Shown in pieces: positions 15,794 to 25,417 of a stretch of DNA of 64,000 nucleotides. How positions within the stretch are numbered: position 1 is the first letter of the stretch; each line of letters begins with the position of its first letter. The translations under genes were made by a program, and so were the position numbers. This DNA comes from Pedobacter kyungheensis (GTDB taxonomy: Bacteria; Bacteroidota; Bacteroidia; Sphingobacteriales; Sphingobacteriaceae): NCBI RefSeq assembly GCF_000812965.1, contig NZ_JSYN01000003.1, forward strand, positions 62,001 to 126,000, in the 5' to 3' direction. The notes under the pieces are model-generated. The model searched no databases. It was given only the letters and a program-made list of their open reading frames with translations, and was not told the DNA's origin.

Positions 15794-17011
15794 CTAGTCT
15801 AAATGCTGTACGGCAGTAATTGTGCCCCCTTCAACCTTTAAACCTTGTTTCGCAGTAGCACTGGCTGCATCAACTTTATAGATATAGCCAATTCCACTGG
15901 TTAAGTTTACGCCATAATAAGCGGTTTTACCGTCTTTTGGCGTGTAATTATTGGTCGTAATGCTTTTAACATCAGCCGGCAGGCCTGTTACCTTCTTTAT
16001 TGTTTTATCTACAACATTTACAATTGCCAGTTCGATACCGGCAGTATAAGCACCTTTAGCAGCAATCGGCTGTACCTGGGCTACAAAGTTATTGGCACCT
16101 AAGTAAATCCAGTTGGTGATATAATATCCTGGCAATGCCGTTTCAAAATTAAAGAAATAAGTAAGATCGAATTCAGTTGCGCCTGATTTAATTCTTGTAA
16201 TTGCCGATGGCTTTGTCGATGTAAATTTTGTTTCGTCTCTTGCTACAGATGATGAGAAGGCATAAGTATCGCCGTTTTCAACAACACCTAAACCATTGGT
16301 AAAGTAACGGCCTATAAAACTTGTTCTGTTATCTTTGATGGTTTTTTCTAACTGCATGCCCGGATATGAGTAAACTGCAATCCATGCTTCGTCAGGATAA
16401 CTGGTTGCAAAGCTCGAATTTTTAATACTGAAAAATGGCGCATATACCTTAGTACCTACCTGTTGTAACCAGCTAAAGTGCGCAATCTCTCCATTGTTTC
16501 CGGGAGCCAACGCATCCAATGTACCTGTACCGCTAATTAACAAACTATTGGTGTTTACCTGGTACCAGGTGGCAACGGTAGATCCTGTTGCATTGATGGT
16601 TCTGGGAAGTTTGGTTAACAAAATATCGTTATTAACCGGCGCAAATGCCTGAACGGTTTCGGTTTGGAAGTTTGACAGTTTAGTTAGCTTACCCCCCTGA
16701 ATACTGTAGGTAGTAACCGCACCCGGGTTACCCTGGCCATACAGCATACTAAAGAATTTGTTATTGTGCGTAACATAATACCGGTAGGTTCCATCCTGTT
16801 CTACACCATTACCTGCGGTTGAGATTGTTCCAGTCTCTAAGTTACTTGCTGTTAACAAATAATCTGCCACCGCGGTTGAAGCTACAGGCGTAACGGTTAA
16901 AATATAATTACCCGGGTTTTCTGCTACCGGATCATCGCTTTTTTTAGCGCAGGAAACAATTGTTGTTGCTAATGCCAATGCAGCAATAGCTTTTGTAAAA
17001 TGTACTTTCAT
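15794..17011 (-). CDS. DUF4374-type surface lipoprotein
   Basis: A 405-residue protein with a lipoprotein signal ending at Cys21. The rest is beta-rich, consistent with the DUF4374 family (beta-propeller-like), normally encoded next to TonB-dependent receptors in Bacteroidota. The gene begins 1 bp after the receptor stop, so the two are coupled. Its probable role is to capture a ligand, likely a ferric siderophore, at the cell surface and hand it to the receptor. The iron link is inferred from the PepSY neighbour. Confidence 0.82.
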   Translation of the reverse strand: MKVHFTKAIAALALATTIVSCAKKSDDPVAENPGNYILTVTPVASTAVADYLLTASNLETGTISTAGNGVEQDGTYRYYVTHNNKFFSMLYGQGNPGAVTTYSIQGGKLTKLSNFQTETVQAFAPVNNDILLTKLPRTINATGSTVATWYQVNTNSLLISGTGTLDALAPGNNGEIAHFSWLQQVGTKVYAPFFSIKNSSFATSYPDEAWIAVYSYPGMQLEKTIKDNRTSFIGRYFTNGLGVVENGDTYAFSSSVARDETKFTSTKPSAITRIKSGATEFDLTYFFNFETALPGYYITNWIYLGANNFVAQVQPIAAKGAYTAGIELAIVNVVDKTIKKVTGLPADVKSITTNNYTPKDGKTAYYGVNLTSGIGYIYKVDAASATAKQGLKVEGGTITAVQHLD

Positions 17012-17012
17012 G

Positions 17013-19349
17013 TTAATTACGGTTTTTATTAAAGAAATATCTGATGTTTAAGTAGAATGCTCTGCTGGGTTTTTGTAGGCTAAAATTGTCGTAAAGGAAG
17101 GCATCGGTAATGTTTTTGGCTTCCAAACCAATGTTGTAGCGGCCATTGGCCATGCTGTAAACGGCATTTACATCGTGTGCCCATTGTTGTGGGATGTTAT
17201 ACTTTTGCTGCCCTAAACTTGGCCAATACAGGTAGAATTCGTGTACATAGAGTAGATTGTAGCCAATATTTAAGCTATTGCCTTTTTTACCCAGGTCTTT
17301 TAATGTTACCGATACATCGGCATTACCAAAAAGGTATGGGATGTTTGGCATCTGATCGAGATAAAGCGGACTCACTCCGGTATAACCGGCTTCTACCTTT
17401 TGCATGTTCTGCAAATACTGGTATGTTGTAGTGATACCAGCGTTAAGCCAGTTTTTATAAGAGTACCTTATTTCGGCATCCCCGCCATAGGTACGTACAC
17501 CATCCCTGTTATCGGGTACATATTTACTTTGGTTACTGTTTAAGCGGGTGTAAATAAAATCGTTTGCGTAACGGTAAATTCCATTTGCGTTAATGCCGAA
17601 ACGGTGGATTTTATTGATGGCAAAATCATAGCTAAAACCTAAGTTAAAGTTGTCGCTTTGCTCCGGTTTAAGGTTTGGATTACCTTCCTGATTAACCAGA
17701 TCGCCAAAAATATCGTTTGCTTCAGGCATTCTGTTTGCCAGTTCGTATGATGCCTTAACCTGGAAATTTCTGTTAAAGAAATAAGTTAAAGCCGTTCCAT
17801 AGCCAATTTTCTCGATGGGTGGCTGGTTAATGCCGGTGTTGGTGGTTACGATGTTCTGGTAAATATATTTTCCGAATGCCGTGGCACTGAATTTATCCCT
17901 GATGGCGTAACTATAGCCTAAACCAAGAATGTTTTTATTGGTCCGCTTAGGAGCTTCGTCGGCAGTATTCAATGGCCTCAACTCATCATAGCCTTTTCTG
18001 TTGAAAAGGTTTAACACATTACTTAAGGCCAGGCTATGGCGTTCAGAGATGGCATAATTTGCTGTGGCCGTTACCAAACCATTATTATTCTGGTAGTTGT
18101 ACAATGATCTCGAACTCTCTCCGTTTGTGCCGATGGGTTTAAAATTTCCGTACCAATCGAAGCGGCCATTCAGGGTATCAATCCTTTTCTCGCGGCCAAG
18201 GTTGTAATTGGCGTTTAAGGTAAGGTCAAGACCTTTAATAAGATTCGCTTTACGGTATTTCAAACTTGGCATAATGATGTTTCCCCTGGTATGAAAACCA
18301 CCATAAACGGCCACCATCCTTGCTGCTGTTTGTATTTCCTTATAATTCTGGCCTAGGGTAACACCTAATAAAAGTTTGTCGGCGTGTGATTTATTCACTA
18401 CGCCAACATTCGCAATAAGGGTTTCGTTGTGGTAGGTATCGTGGAAACGGTTTACCATTGCATCTACTGCATAGGCGCCTGTATTGATGTCTGCAGCATC
18501 GACCTTAACCTTGTAGTTGTTATCTGAATAATTCTGAAAAGCATTTAGCTGTATGGTAAACCCACTTTTGGTTGTTGTACCAAGATTCAAAACGGTTCTG
18601 TGGGTATTAAATGAACCAAAAGCATATGAAGCATCCAGGTAGCTTCCGGCACGTTCTGCAGTAACAATGTTGATCGCACCGCCTAAAGCATCAGATCCAA
18701 GCCACATGGGTACTACTCCTTTGTAAACTTCAATTCTATCGGCAAGGTTTACAGGGATGTTATTGATCTGAAAAGAAGATCCAAAATTATCCATCGGTAT
18801 CCCATCAATAAAATACCTTATCCGGTTACCCGAGAAACCATTTAGCGACAGGTTGAAATTAGACCCTACACCTCCCGATTCGCGAACCCTTACGCCCGAA
18901 ACACGGTCTAAAGCGCTTGCAATATCGAGCGTACTGTTGTACAGTTTTTTAGCATCAATAGCGGTTACGTTAAACGCCTGCCTGTTGGTTTCTTCAGCCT
19001 TGGTTCTGCCGTAAACCTGTACAGTTTCCATTTGCTGTGCATCGGTAAGGATCTTAGCATCAAGGGTACTTTGTGCTCCGTTTTGGACCGATATGGTTTT
19101 CTCCAATGTTTTCAAGCCAATACCACTGAAAAGGATGGTATGTTTTCCTACAGGAACCTTTCCGATGATATAGTTCCCGTTATTTTCGGAAAGGGTAAAA
19201 AGCTTGCTGTTTTTAATCTTAACTGCGATTCCGGGCAAGGGTTTGCCAGCTTCATCGACGATGGTTCCACCCAGGGAACCCGTTTGGGCATAAGCCGTTG
19301 AGCAAAGAATAATAAATATTCCGATCAACAAATTTTTCTTAATTTGCAT
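17013..19349 (-). CDS. TonB-dependent outer-membrane receptor
   Basis: A 778-residue protein: signal peptide 1-21; carboxypeptidase-regulatory-like domain about 25-105 (GTIVDEAGKPLPGIAVKIKN); plug domain about 125-235; then a 22-strand-type barrel ending in a terminal aromatic-rich strand (YFFNKNRN). The length and regulatory domain are typical of Bacteroidota siderophore receptors. It follows the PepSY gene and precedes the DUF4374 lipoprotein gene in one operon. Confidence 0.92.
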   Translation of the reverse strand: MQIKKNLLIGIFIILCSTAYAQTGSLGGTIVDEAGKPLPGIAVKIKNSKLFTLSENNGNYIIGKVPVGKHTILFSGIGLKTLEKTISVQNGAQSTLDAKILTDAQQMETVQVYGRTKAEETNRQAFNVTAIDAKKLYNSTLDIASALDRVSGVRVRESGGVGSNFNLSLNGFSGNRIRYFIDGIPMDNFGSSFQINNIPVNLADRIEVYKGVVPMWLGSDALGGAINIVTAERAGSYLDASYAFGSFNTHRTVLNLGTTTKSGFTIQLNAFQNYSDNNYKVKVDAADINTGAYAVDAMVNRFHDTYHNETLIANVGVVNKSHADKLLLGVTLGQNYKEIQTAARMVAVYGGFHTRGNIIMPSLKYRKANLIKGLDLTLNANYNLGREKRIDTLNGRFDWYGNFKPIGTNGESSRSLYNYQNNNGLVTATANYAISERHSLALSNVLNLFNRKGYDELRPLNTADEAPKRTNKNILGLGYSYAIRDKFSATAFGKYIYQNIVTTNTGINQPPIEKIGYGTALTYFFNRNFQVKASYELANRMPEANDIFGDLVNQEGNPNLKPEQSDNFNLGFSYDFAINKIHRFGINANGIYRYANDFIYTRLNSNQSKYVPDNRDGVRTYGGDAEIRYSYKNWLNAGITTTYQYLQNMQKVEAGYTGVSPLYLDQMPNIPYLFGNADVSVTLKDLGKKGNSLNIGYNLLYVHEFYLYWPSLGQQKYNIPQQWAHDVNAVYSMANGRYNIGLEAKNITDAFLYDNFSLQKPSRAFYLNIRYFFNKNRN

Positions 19350-19398
19350 TACTTTTAATTGACGTTAGAAGTTTGTTTGCGCTAAAGCAAATGATTAG

Positions 19399-19426
19399 CC
19401 GGATGGTGGCAGCCATCCGGTTTTTT
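19399..19426 (+). other. GC-rich hairpin in the PepSY-receptor gap
   Basis: A perfect 8-bp stem (CCGGATGG / CCATCCGG) with a 6-base loop. The T-run follows on the plus strand only, although all surrounding genes are on the minus strand. In the minus-strand transcript it is a leader hairpin about 50 bases before the receptor start and may attenuate or stabilise the message. Alternatively it terminates an antisense transcript. Confidence 0.5.
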
Positions 19427-19528
19427 ATTGGTATTGCTACCTCAAATCAGCTTTGCGCTTATTTATTTCTGGTACTTAAAATGCGGTTGTTTATTTTTTC
19501 ATATTCCAGTTGGTCTTTTATTTTGAGG

Positions 19529-21175
19529 TTAAGCTTTTATTGTTTTTAATTTTTCGTGTTGCTTCATTTTAACCAGTACAACTATTGCCAGCACACCTAA
19601 AATCAGGAACAGCAAATCAATAAACAGAATTTCAAATTTGCCCTGGTTAAAGGTATTCCAGAACCAATTATTGCGCTTTAGTCCATCGGCTAATGGCAAT
19701 ATGATGCAGGATAGCGCAGACAGGATGAGCGTTTGTTGGTTGGTTATCTTTAAATCTTTCCTGATGATAAAATAAACCGCAAGTATTAACCAGCTGTAAA
19801 AATACAGGTGAAAAATATCGCTCTGGCCGGGTTTTTCCATGAAAAGCAACCCTGTCATGGTGAAAGCGGTAACCGGTAACATACTCAGGCATGAAGCCAT
19901 GAAAATATTGGCAGTCCAGAAATTAAAAACCCGCTTCTTTTTGGGAATGTTATTTTTATCTCTGGCTACCAGCCATATTAAAATACCTGATATGATTACC
20001 AGACAGCCCATAATACCCAATACAAAAAATATTACGCGAAGTGGTTTCCCGCCAAAATCACCAAAGTGAAGGTGGTAAATCATGCTCCTCACCTTATCTA
20101 CGTAGGTAGAACTTTTAACCGGTGAAATTTCTTTTAATACCTTTTGGTCGTTTACCCGATACAGGATTTTCCCTGTACCGGAGAAACGCTCTTGCGCATG
20201 GGGTTTGGCCGTGAGGATGACATGCATGTTCGAATCGCCATAGTTTTTGATCTGTAATGAAGCAATCCTGCTATGTGGCCATTTTTTTTCTGCCCGGGCA
20301 ACAAAATCATTAACGCTGAATTTAGTTTGCAGCGGCTTATAGCTGTAAACAAATTTGGTGGTATCGCTATACTCCAGATCCTGGTATATTGCGGCACTGT
20401 TTCCTTTATATAAATATTTGGTATAAGGGCCTATTAAAAATATGTTTGCAATTAATACCACTCCGGTTACTGCAAATACAAGCTGAAAAGGAAAGCCTAT
20501 CACCCCGATTGCCGTGTGTAAATCTGTCCACAAGGTTTTCCATTTAGACCATGGCCTGAAAGTAAAGAAGTTTGAAAACACCTTATCCCAATGCAACATT
20601 AAACCCGTTATGAGCGCAAACAGGAAAAGAAATGAGACCACACCAGCCAACAGGTAACCAAAAGGCGCGCCAAGGTGGATTGGCACAACATTTAACTGTG
20701 CCAGAAAATGTAAACGGTAGAGAAATTCTCCCATATCGTACGCATCGGCATAATTACCTGATTTTTGTTGGGCAAAATCATAATTAAAATACATAGAATC
20801 CTCATCGCCTCCTCTTCCGCGTCCGCCACGTTTTTTTGGAGCAGCCGCAGGCCTGGCTTTGGGCTTCTTTTTTAAGGTTGTATCATTTGAGGCGCTCATG
20901 CTAACGTAAGCGCCCATATCGTGTCTCTGCAGGAAAAAATCGAAATCGCGGCCCAGCAGCTTATTTTTTTGAGCGAGTGAATCGATAATATGGTCGAAAT
21001 CTCTGGTTACCGTTTTCCGGCCCTGGGTGTAAGATGTATTTTTTTGCCAGGCACTGATCTCTTCCTTAAAGAAAGAAAATGAGCCGGCAAAGAAAATGAC
21101 GTAAAGCACTGCACAAATGATTATGCCGCTAATGGTATGCGTATGGAAATATATATTGTATTTTCTGTTATCCAT
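19529..21175 (-). CDS. PepSY-domain iron-uptake membrane protein
   Basis: A 548-residue inner-membrane protein of the PepSY-associated TM family. Helices lie near residues 12-35, 165-190, 215-240 and 370-395, with a cluster near 415-540. Conserved His sites (HTHTISG start, MYHLHFGDFGG) are those thought to bind haem or metal in ferric-siderophore reductases. A basic, Arg/Gly-rich low-complexity insertion lies at about residues 100-125 and is unusual. The gene is 1 bp from the upstream small membrane gene and 179 bp from the receptor. Reduction of imported ferric siderophore is a family-based inference. Confidence 0.87.
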   Translation of the reverse strand: MDNRKYNIYFHTHTISGIIICAVLYVIFFAGSFSFFKEEISAWQKNTSYTQGRKTVTRDFDHIIDSLAQKNKLLGRDFDFFLQRHDMGAYVSMSASNDTTLKKKPKARPAAAPKKRGGRGRGGDEDSMYFNYDFAQQKSGNYADAYDMGEFLYRLHFLAQLNVVPIHLGAPFGYLLAGVVSFLFLFALITGLMLHWDKVFSNFFTFRPWSKWKTLWTDLHTAIGVIGFPFQLVFAVTGVVLIANIFLIGPYTKYLYKGNSAAIYQDLEYSDTTKFVYSYKPLQTKFSVNDFVARAEKKWPHSRIASLQIKNYGDSNMHVILTAKPHAQERFSGTGKILYRVNDQKVLKEISPVKSSTYVDKVRSMIYHLHFGDFGGKPLRVIFFVLGIMGCLVIISGILIWLVARDKNNIPKKKRVFNFWTANIFMASCLSMLPVTAFTMTGLLFMEKPGQSDIFHLYFYSWLILAVYFIIRKDLKITNQQTLILSALSCIILPLADGLKRNNWFWNTFNQGKFEILFIDLLFLILGVLAIVVLVKMKQHEKLKTIKA

Positions 21176-21176
21176 T

Positions 21177-21455
21177 TTATACGATTAAATAGGCACCTGA
21201 AAAAATGAGCGTTAATGCCAGGTAAATACCGGCCACTTTCCACACCTGTTTTCCTAAAAAAGCAACGAGCAATAAAGTTGCCCATAATATATAACCGGTA
21301 ATGAAAGAAGTAGCTACCACATTTTCTTTCGGAAAAGCTTTGCATAGCAATAAATGGAAGGTAAACATAACCAGGTAGCCACCAATGGTTCCGGTGAGGA
21401 TTTTTGCGAGCCTAAGCCATGGAGATTTGGTGAGGTGTTTCTTGTTTGCAGGCAT
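21177..21455 (-). CDS. Small membrane protein, DUF3649-like (iron-uptake operon)
   Basis: 92 residues with three predicted helices (about 17-37, 45-65, 70-90). Its size and position before a PepSY gene match the small membrane proteins that accompany PepSY siderophore reductases. Family assignment is by layout more than by sequence. No catalytic motif seen. Confidence 0.65.
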   Translation of the reverse strand: MPANKKHLTKSPWLRLAKILTGTIGGYLVMFTFHLLLCKAFPKENVVATSFITGYILWATLLLVAFLGKQVWKVAGIYLALTLIFSGAYLIV

Positions 21456-21461
21456 AAATAA

Positions 21462-21791
21462 TTAAATAAAGATTTCTAATAACAAAACTGCGGCATACAG
21501 CGCCGAAAGACCTATTAAACCGATATATCGGAAAGGTTGGAGCACAACTACTAAACTGCCTGTTGCCATTATAGCGACAACTACAGCTACACTGCCACTT
21601 GCCCAGCCCATACCTGATATGATTAATGCGCTGCCAATACTGAATAAAACTGCAGCAGCTAAACTGAACTGCCTCGGTTTGGCTACAATTGTTTTCACAA
21701 AAACAAGAGAACTGGCTTGCTTATACTGCTTTGAGGTTAGATACAAAATTTCAAAAGCAAGAAGCAACATTAAACAGGCTGTACTTATCAT
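21462..21791 (-). CDS. Small membrane protein, DUF3325-like (iron-uptake operon)
   Basis: 109 residues with four predicted helices, first gene of the operon and 6 bp before the next. It resembles the DUF3325 partner of PepSY reductases in size and topology. A good Bacteroidota promoter lies 55-85 bp upstream. Confidence 0.65.
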   Translation of the reverse strand: MISTACLMLLLAFEILYLTSKQYKQASSLVFVKTIVAKPRQFSLAAAVLFSIGSALIISGMGWASGSVAVVVAIMATGSLVVVLQPFRYIGLIGLSALYAAVLLLEIFI

Positions 21792-21845
21792 AATTCAGTT
21801 TGGTTTCCGGTGGATACTTTTAGATTGTTACCCTAAAAATCTGTG

Positions 21846-21876
21846 CAAAGATAGTGGCCAAAATTCAGTTTCACAA
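21846..21876 (-). promoter_or_regulatory. Bacteroidota-type promoter of the iron-uptake operon
   Basis: On the minus strand there is an exact -7 element TATCTTTG (21853-21846) with a TTG -33 element (21876-21874) 20 bases upstream, matching the TTTG/TAnnTTTG consensus. The transcript leader would be about 45-50 bases to the ATG at 21791. No Fur box could be assigned with confidence. Confidence 0.65.
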
Positions 21877-22225
21877 TACTATTTAGAATTAATTTAAATA
21901 AAAAGAAGTAATAATTTGCTATGCTATTGCAAATCATACTGTTAGTTTGAGGTTAATTTTGGTATTTCGCCAACTTCCTTAACCGATTGCGAAAGCTAAT
22001 TCTGTTTGAGTTAAAAACCTTTTCGCCAGTTATAGTTAATACGCTAACCAATCGGCACTAAAATATTGCTGGTGCTGTCAGAAGGCTTTATTGTCAGGCT
22101 GTTTGGTACAGATGATATTTAAGGATAGGAAATAACATTGCAGATTAACGTACTTGATTTCCTTAGAAAAAGAACATTTATGGTATTTTTATCGCTAAAA
22201 CCCTAATTTGCCAGAAAAGGAAACC
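21877..22225. other. Intergenic between iron operon and nhaA
   Basis: About 350 bp between divergent genes. It should hold the nhaA promoter on the plus strand, which I cannot pinpoint. No RNA gene or repeat seen. Confidence 0.4.
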
Positions 22226-23548
22226 ATGATTAAAAATCTACCCAAAACCCCCATCGAAAAAATTATTGCACCGGTTAGTCGTTTTATACACCTGGAGTAT
22301 ACCAGTGGTATTGTACTGCTGATCAGTGTGGTTGTTGCAATAATATGGGCGAACTCGGCTTTTGGCGAATCGTATCACCACTTGTGGGAAACGCATTTTA
22401 AGGTTGGTCTGGGACAACATGTGCTGGATAAGCCTTTACACATCTGGATTAATGATGGTTTGATGGCGCTTTTTTTCTTTGTTATCGGACTTGAACTCAA
22501 GCGTGAATTTATGGAGGGTGAACTCTCTACCTTTTCAAAGGCCATACTGCCAATGACAGCCGCATTGGGCGGTATGCTTGTTCCGGCGGGGATTTATGTA
22601 TTGTTTAATTTGGGTAGTAATGCACAGCATGGGTGGGGCATTCCGATGGCTACAGATATTGCCTTTGCTTTAGCACTTCTTTCCATGGCAGGTAAGCATA
22701 TCCCTGCTTCGATTAAGGTCTTTCTTTCGGCACTTGCCGTTGCCGATGATTTAGGTGCGGTACTGGTGATTGCTTTTTTTTATACCGGTTCTGTTAATTT
22801 TATTGCCCTGGGTATTGCAGGTTTGTTTTTGTTGCTACTCGTTATCGGAAATGCTATGGGGATACGCAACAGTGCGTTTTATTTAATTGTTGGTATAGTT
22901 GTTTGGATCGGTTTTCTGCTTTCGGGGGTACACGCTACCCTTGCCGGAGTATTGGTTGCATTCACCATTCCGGCGAGGACCAGGATCGATGAACATGTTT
23001 ATTCCAATGCGCTCCGCCGTTTGAGTGATGATTTTGACAGGGAGATTCCAAATAACAGTTCGCTCACCACACCTGGCCAGCATCGAACCATCCGCCAGGT
23101 AAAAGATCTGAGCACCGCAGCAGAAACGCCGCTTCAAAAAATTGAGCATGCGCTTCATCCTTACGTTGCTTTTTTGATCATGCCCCTTTTTGCACTGGCC
23201 AATTCAGGGATTATGATCGGCTCCGATTTCTTTTCTGCCATAGTTAATCCAGTATCGACAGGTGTAATTGTTGGCCTCGTTGTGGGTAAGTTTACAGGGA
23301 TCATGCTTTTCTGTTATATGATGGTAAAGCTGGGTTTTGCCCGTTTGCCGGAAGGTGCTACATGGAGGCAAATGACGGGTATTTCCTTGCTGGCCGGTAT
23401 TGGTTTCACCATGTCGCTCTTTATCAGCGGACTTGCCTTTCCGGATCCTCATTTGGCAGATCAGGCTAAATATGGTATTCTGATTGCCTCAGTTACAGCC
23501 GGCTTACTGGGCACGCTGGTATTAAGATCGACAGTAAATAAAGGATAA
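22226..23548 (+). CDS. nhaA: Na+/H+ antiporter NhaA
   Basis: 440 residues from the ATG at 22226, which has an AGGA-like site just upstream; a TTG at 22208 is rejected. Eleven to twelve membrane helices are predicted. The ion-binding aspartate pair is present in ALAVADDLGAVLV (equivalent to Asp163/Asp164 of E. coli), as are TDIAFALALL and the late GIGFTMSLFISGLAF helix. It exchanges Na+ or Li+ for protons at alkaline pH. It stands alone, with no cotranscribed neighbour. Confidence 0.95.
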   Translation: MIKNLPKTPIEKIIAPVSRFIHLEYTSGIVLLISVVVAIIWANSAFGESYHHLWETHFKVGLGQHVLDKPLHIWINDGLMALFFFVIGLELKREFMEGELSTFSKAILPMTAALGGMLVPAGIYVLFNLGSNAQHGWGIPMATDIAFALALLSMAGKHIPASIKVFLSALAVADDLGAVLVIAFFYTGSVNFIALGIAGLFLLLLVIGNAMGIRNSAFYLIVGIVVWIGFLLSGVHATLAGVLVAFTIPARTRIDEHVYSNALRRLSDDFDREIPNNSSLTTPGQHRTIRQVKDLSTAAETPLQKIEHALHPYVAFLIMPLFALANSGIMIGSDFFSAIVNPVSTGVIVGLVVGKFTGIMLFCYMMVKLGFARLPEGATWRQMTGISLLAGIGFTMSLFISGLAFPDPHLADQAKYGILIASVTAGLLGTLVLRSTVNKG

Positions 23549-23958
23549 AAATTAAAGCCGGGATGAATGATAGAAGTTAAAAAATCAGGTTTTAAGCGGT
23601 TTCTTTGTCCACAGGTTTAGCCTGGATAGTGGCCCGATAAAGTTTTATATGCTTGCAGTTTCATTTAAATATTGCCTGATGGGTATCCTGTTTTTAAGAT
23701 TGGATATTATTGTCGATTATAAATAAGCTAAATTAACACAATCAAACAGGACTTTATGACAGCGGAGCAGATAGCACTTAAAAAACTGATAAAACAGCGG
23801 GATCTCTGAGCATGCGGTCTTACACCCATGTTTAATAAGGTATATCATCAATAAATGTACTAATTTCTACCTGAGTGTGTTAAGCGAGACGCCAACCACC
23901 TAAAAAGCATAACGGATTAGCAATTAAAACTTTTTATGTTATAAATGGTTAACATGAT
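23549..23958. other. Intergenic with only tiny reading frames
   Basis: About 410 bp. A 17-codon frame opens with ATG at 23757 and ends at 23810 (MTAEQIALKKLIKQRDL); it looks like debris or chance. No structured RNA identified. Confidence 0.35.
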
Positions 23959-24060
23959 ATGGAAAGTTTAGATTCATTCGAAAAATTGCTGATAGTAATG
24001 TTCCTTACAATTTTAATCATGGGCAGTATTGCAGGATTTGGACTTTACATGGTGCTTTAA
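23959..24060 (+). CDS. Predicted 33-residue single-helix membrane protein
   Basis: ATG at 23959 to TAA at 24060. The product has a charged start (MESLDSFEK) followed by about 24 uniformly hydrophobic residues (LLIVMFLTILIMGSIAGFGL), as in real small membrane proteins. No homolog is recognised. It is too short to be certain. Confidence 0.4.
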   Translation: MESLDSFEKLLIVMFLTILIMGSIAGFGLYMVL

Positions 24061-24127
24061 TCGGATCAAAAAGTTTATCCGTTTATGTTACAGCCCATTT
24101 GGTTTAAAATGCATAACAATTCAAGAA

Positions 24128-24562
24128 CTAGCCAACTGCCCAGCCATCAAAAGGTTTTACCGTAGCACAATTAGGCCCTCCATCTTTACCAGTACCGGGA
24201 ACTTGAGTACACAGTACAGATTTAGTGTCGCTCGTTAACTGATCAAGCATTTCCCAACTGATACCAGTTAATGGTATTTTCAAACGTCTGCTCCATGAGG
24301 TATTCGTTTGTCCTGCATAAGTGCCGATGCCTATATAAACAAATTTTCCATTTGCCGGTCCCTGAACATACGACCCTGAAAGGCGTGGGAATGCATCAAC
24401 ACCACGTGTTCCTTTCACCATTAAAGAAAAGCCAAAACGGATATCACCAGAAGACACATTTTGTTTCTGAACAGACACGTATGTATTGCCTGAACCTTTC
24501 TGCAAAGCGAAATCTACTCCTGGGGTGGGCTTTATTAAAGTAATCTTTAATGGTAACTCCAT
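24128..24562 (-). CDS. DUF5990-like hypothetical protein
   Basis: A 144-residue soluble protein resembling the DUF5990 family, with the GTRGVDAFPRLSG and YVQGP stretches and a C-terminal part containing a Cys pair (VLCTQVPGTGKDGGPNCATV). Function unknown. It is the last clear chromosomal gene before the proposed island junction. Confidence 0.65.
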   Translation of the reverse strand: MELPLKITLIKPTPGVDFALQKGSGNTYVSVQKQNVSSGDIRFGFSLMVKGTRGVDAFPRLSGSYVQGPANGKFVYIGIGTYAGQTNTSWSRRLKIPLTGISWEMLDQLTSDTKSVLCTQVPGTGKDGGPNCATVKPFDGWAVG

Positions 24563-24883
24563 TTTTATGTATAAGCCAAATAATCTTTTAACTAAAATAA
24601 CAATTTATAATAGTGTAAGGAATTTAAATATACACCTGGATAAATCTCTCTATGTCATTGTAGAGTGGAATCTAATGTGCTTTTTATTAAAATATTACCC
24701 GACATAATTTCACCAAATTTTGTGTAATATGTATTGGTTTGTATTTTTTTGTATCATTTTGTTAACTATTTTTCACATTAAACACATATCACAGATACGA
24801 ATAGAAATTTTAGTAAAAAGAAATAAACGAGAAACAAAACAACAAAAACGAGCTACAAATAACGAAAACGAATATACATAAAA

Positions 24884-24914
24884 AAATCGCCAATTAACTT
24901 ATAATTAGCGATTT
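24884..24914. terminator. Bidirectional terminator-like hairpin
   Basis: AAATCGC and GCGATTT arms extend through an imperfect AT-rich stem, with A/T runs on both sides. It lies between the DUF5990-like gene and the mnmE remnant. In a normal chromosome this is where the mnmE transcript (minus strand) would end. Confidence 0.55.
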
Positions 24915-24955
24915 AACTTATTGTTAGTTTTAGAAAATTGTGGTTATTTTGGCAT

Positions 24956-24973
24956 CTATTTACCGATACAGAA
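24956..24973 (-). other. Putative attachment site: 3' end of mnmE
   Basis: On the minus strand this 18-mer reads TTC TGT ATC GGT AAA TAG, that is FCIGK-stop, the invariant C-terminus of the tRNA-modification GTPase MnmE. The sequence upstream in that reading direction (24974 onward) is not mnmE; only GSST codons precede it before frames break down. An isolated mnmE tail is what integration of an island into the 3' end of mnmE leaves behind; SGI1-type islands use this site. Chromosomal genes lie to the left and accessory genes start to the right. Confidence 0.7.
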
Positions 24974-25417
24974 AGTAGAACTACCTATAAATCAATAAAT
25001 TAAAAAGAAAAGGATACAATTACGCAACAGCTATTTCATGACTATTCCAACCTAATACAATGATAAAAATTCCCTTTTAAAAAACCAAAATTTCTCGCTA
25101 AAACTTTATAAATTAACGGTTCTCAAATTGGTTTTGATCAGATCTCTGGGAGATGTTAATCCAATAATACTAAACCCACTTACTATCTGTTACGGATCTC
25201 TTTTTTGATATTTTCAAGGCTCTCTTAGAATTGGTAAAAATGAGCAGGGCCTTTGTTTTTTGCTTCTTTGACGTTAAGCCTACTAAAATAGCCGCATCTC
25301 CGCTCCCGCCTACGACGCTCCGTTTCATCAGCATAAATTATGATGCAAAAACATTTATTAAGCAGCAAACAATCAAGTTTTAATTAAATTAGCTTTTTAT
25401 ATTGTAACAGAGCAAAA
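24974..25417. other. AT-rich island edge without genes
   Basis: About 440 bp between the mnmE tail and the first island gene. It is AT-rich with no recognisable gene, integrase or RNA. It probably contains the promoter of the STAND nuclease gene and arm-type integrase sites, which cannot be confirmed by eye. Confidence 0.4.
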
